Assembly (NCBI GenBank): GCA_020216625.1
Contig: JAIUYB010000054.1
Location: forward strand, 1-9,440
Length of the DNA: 9,440 nucleotides
Direction: 5' to 3'
Source: Desulfarculus sp.
GTDB taxonomy: Bacteria > Desulfobacterota > Desulfarculia > Desulfarculales > Desulfarculaceae
Made by a program: the position numbers and the translations under genes. The notes beneath the pieces were generated by a model that worked only from the letters and a program-made list of their open reading frames with translations, had not been told where the DNA came from and searched no databases. Position 1 is the first letter of the stretch, and the number at the start of each line of letters is the position of its first letter. Positions 8,022 through 9,440 of this stretch are shown here, one piece after another.

Positions 8022-8912
8022 ATGACCGAACCCATCAGCAACCGTTACGATTTCGTGCTGTTCTTCGACGTGGCCGACGGCAATCCCAATGGCGATCCCG
8101 ACGCCGGCAACCTGCCCCGGGTGGACCCGGAGAACGGCCACGGCCTGGTCACCGACGTCTGCCTGAAGCGCAAGGTGCGCAACTACGTGGGCCTGCTCAA
8201 GGAGGAGCAGCCGCCCTACGAGGTCTACGTCAAGGAGAAGGCGGTGCTCAACCGCCAGCACGAGCGCGCCTATCAGGCCCTGGGGGTGGACCTGACCAAG
8301 GACGAGGGCAAGCGCAAGGGCGGGGAGAGCGTGGACCAGGCCCGGGCCTGGATGTGCCAGAACTTCTACGACGTGCGCACCTTCGGCGCGGTGATGAGCA
8401 CCGGGATCAACTGCGGCCAGGTGCGCGGACCGGTGCAGCTCACCTTCGCCCGTAGCGTCGAGCCGGTGGTGCCCCTGGAGCACAGCATCACCCGCATGGC
8501 GGTGGCCACCGAACGCGAGGCCGAGTCCCAGTCCGGCGACAACCGCACCATGGGCCGTAAGTACACCGTGCCCTATGGCCTCTACCGCGCCCATGGCTTT
8601 GTCAGCGCGCCCCTGGCCGCCCAGACCGGCTTCGGCGACGACGACCTGAAGCTCCTCTGGCAGGCGCTGAGCAACATGTTCGAGCATGATCGCTCGGCGG
8701 CCCGGGGCCAGATGGCCACTCGGGGCCTGATCGCCTTCAAGCACGCCAGCCGTCTGGGCAACGCCCCGGCCCATGTCCTGTTCGACCTGGTGAAGACCCA
8801 ACGCGCGCCCGGGACCGAAGACCGCCCGGCCCGCAGCTTCGCCGACTACCAGATAATCCCTCCCTCCCGCGACCAGTTGCCCGAGGGCGTGGAGCTGTTG
8901 ACCCTGGTCTAG
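8022..8912 (+). CDS. cas7c: Cas7c (Csd2), backbone subunit of type I-C Cascade
   Basis: The 296-residue protein begins with the typical Csd2 segment: [20 protein letters not shown] (7-26), then [26 protein letters not shown] (31-56), [11 protein letters not shown] (118-128), [14 protein letters not shown] (136-149), [18 protein letters not shown] (178-195) and [19 protein letters not shown] (223-241). Multiple copies polymerise along the crRNA spacer, and the 'thumb' loops of this family kink the RNA at regular intervals. Length is usual for the family and no truncation is seen. Its ribosome binding site is among the best in the window: AAGGAGG (8006-8012), nine bases before the ATG. That fits the high copy number required of this subunit. 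A strong hairpin follows the stop before cas4. Confidence 0.96.
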   Translation: MTEPISNRYDFVLFFDVADGNPNGDPDAGNLPRVDPENGHGLVTDVCLKRKVRNYVGLLKEEQPPYEVYVKEKAVLNRQHERAYQALGVDLTKDEGKRKGGESVDQARAWMCQNFYDVRTFGAVMSTGINCGQVRGPVQLTFARSVEPVVPLEHSITRMAVATEREAESQSGDNRTMGRKYTVPYGLYRAHGFVSAPLAAQTGFGDDDLKLLWQALSNMFEHDRSAARGQMATRGLIAFKHASRLGNAPAHVLFDLVKTQRAPGTEDRPARSFADYQIIPPSRDQLPEGVELLTLV

Positions 8913-8921
8913 CCATGGCCC

Positions 8922-8959
8922 GGGGCGGGTCCGGCCGGCCGGGCAGCCGGACCCGCCCC
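8922..8959 (+). other. Perfect 14-bp GC hairpin between cas7c and cas4
   Basis: Left arm 8922-8935 (GGGGCGGGTCCGGC) and right arm 8946-8959 (GCCGGACCCGCCCC) are exact reverse complements with a 10-base loop. It begins 10 bases after the cas7c stop and ends 18 bases before the cas4 ATG. It is not followed by a T-run, so it is not a textbook intrinsic terminator. It could stabilise the 3' end of the cas7c transcript, attenuate into cas4, or be a processing site. The pairing is directly visible; the role is not. Confidence 0.85.
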
Positions 8960-8977
8960 TTCGCAAGGGAGGGGCAA

Positions 8978-9440
8978 ATGTATGCCGAAGACGAATGGCA
9001 GCCCATCTCGGCCTTGCAACACCTGGCCTTTTGCCCGCGTCAGTGGGGGTTGATCCACCTGGAGGGCCAGTGGAGCGAAAACCGTCTCACCGCCGAGGGC
9101 GGCATCCTGCACCAGCGCGCCCACGCCCCCCAGGACGAGAACCGCCCCGGCCTGCGGGTGGCGCGGCGTTTGTGGCTGCATAGCGCCCGTCTGGGTCTGG
9201 TGGGCATGGCCGATGTGGTGGAGTTCCACCGTCTGGCGGCGGACGAGGCCGGAGGCGTGGCCCTGGCCGGGGCCCGGGGACGCTGGCGGCCATTTTTGGT
9301 GGAATACAAGCACGGCGCGCCCAAGCCCGAGGCCTGGGACCAGATCCAGCTCTGCGCCCAGGCCCTGTGCCTGGAGGAGATGCTGGCCACCCGGCTGGAT
9401 TCCGGGGCCATCTTCTATGGCCGGCCCCGTCGCCGCCAGG
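8978..9440 (+). CDS. cas4: Cas4 exonuclease-like adaptation protein, type I-C (3' end outside window)
   Basis: The frame is open from ATG 8978 to the right edge, giving 154 residues of a protein that normally has about 200-220. Visible RecB-type nuclease features are ISALQHLAFCPRQW with the first iron-sulfur cysteine (C19), GILHQRAH (H45), GMADVVEF (D79), PFLVEYKHG with the E109-x-K111 pair, and WDQIQLCAQALCLEEM (Q124 in the usual QxxxY-type position). The remaining three cluster cysteines should lie beyond the edge, so integrity of the C-terminus cannot be judged. With Cas1-Cas2, Cas4 trims prespacers and sets PAM-side orientation. The ribosome binding site AAGGGAG (8965-8971) lies six bases before the ATG, and no earlier in-frame start is needed. 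cas1 and cas2 are expected next. Confidence 0.93.
   Translation, partial: MYAEDEWQPISALQHLAFCPRQWGLIHLEGQWSENRLTAEGGILHQRAHAPQDENRPGLRVARRLWLHSARLGLVGMADVVEFHRLAADEAGGVALAGARGRWRPFLVEYKHGAPKPEAWDQIQLCAQALCLEEMLATRLDSGAIFYGRPRRRQ

Noticed and set aside
8004..8966. Open frame of 320 codons on the - strand opposite cas7c
   Set aside because: It is the complement of a confident Csd2 gene, has a His/Gly/Leu/Val-rich shadow composition, and would run across the cas7c-cas4 hairpin.

Overview
The window is GC-rich (about two-thirds G+C by eye, not counted), densely coded on the + strand, and carries most of a type I-C CRISPR-Cas operon next to a two-component pair. The protein styles suggest a deltaproteobacterium-like (Desulfobacterota) organism: a BON-like fragment, an orphan receiver with a HAMP histidine kinase, and type I-C cas genes at high GC. 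This assignment rests on general resemblance only and is weak.

Region 1 (1-2264) is housekeeping or signalling. The 3' end of a gene with a BON-like fold runs in from the left edge. It is followed by a single-domain receiver protein and, in ATGA overlap, a membrane-bound HAMP histidine kinase. Region 2 (2265-3031) has a 182-bp spacer and a gene for a small exported protein with a DUF3558-like look. Region 3 (3063 to the right edge) is cas3, cas5c, cas8c, cas7c and the first 154 codons of cas4. This is the standard type I-C order, so cas1, cas2 and the CRISPR array are expected beyond the right edge. None of them lies inside the window.

The cas genes should work as follows. Cas5c processes the pre-crRNA and holds its 5' handle. 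Cas7c forms the backbone, and Cas8c with Cas11c (the small subunit) completes Cascade. Cas3 nicks and degrades the target DNA. Cas4, with the unseen Cas1 and Cas2, acquires spacers. No separate cas11 gene is present, but an in-frame GTG inside cas8c at 7581 has a well-placed GGAG ribosome binding site and would give a 140-residue Cas11c.

The least ordinary parts are non-coding. The 205-bp gap between cas3 and cas5c is AT-richer than its surroundings. It holds promoter-like hexamers, repeated TGACA/TGTCA half-sites, a 28-codon leader ORF with a strong purine-rich ribosome binding site, and a matching polypyrimidine tract that could pair with it. A perfect 14-bp GC hairpin sits between cas7c and cas4. 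I saw no new enzyme family. The candidate novelties concern regulation and hidden translation within an otherwise canonical type I-C locus.
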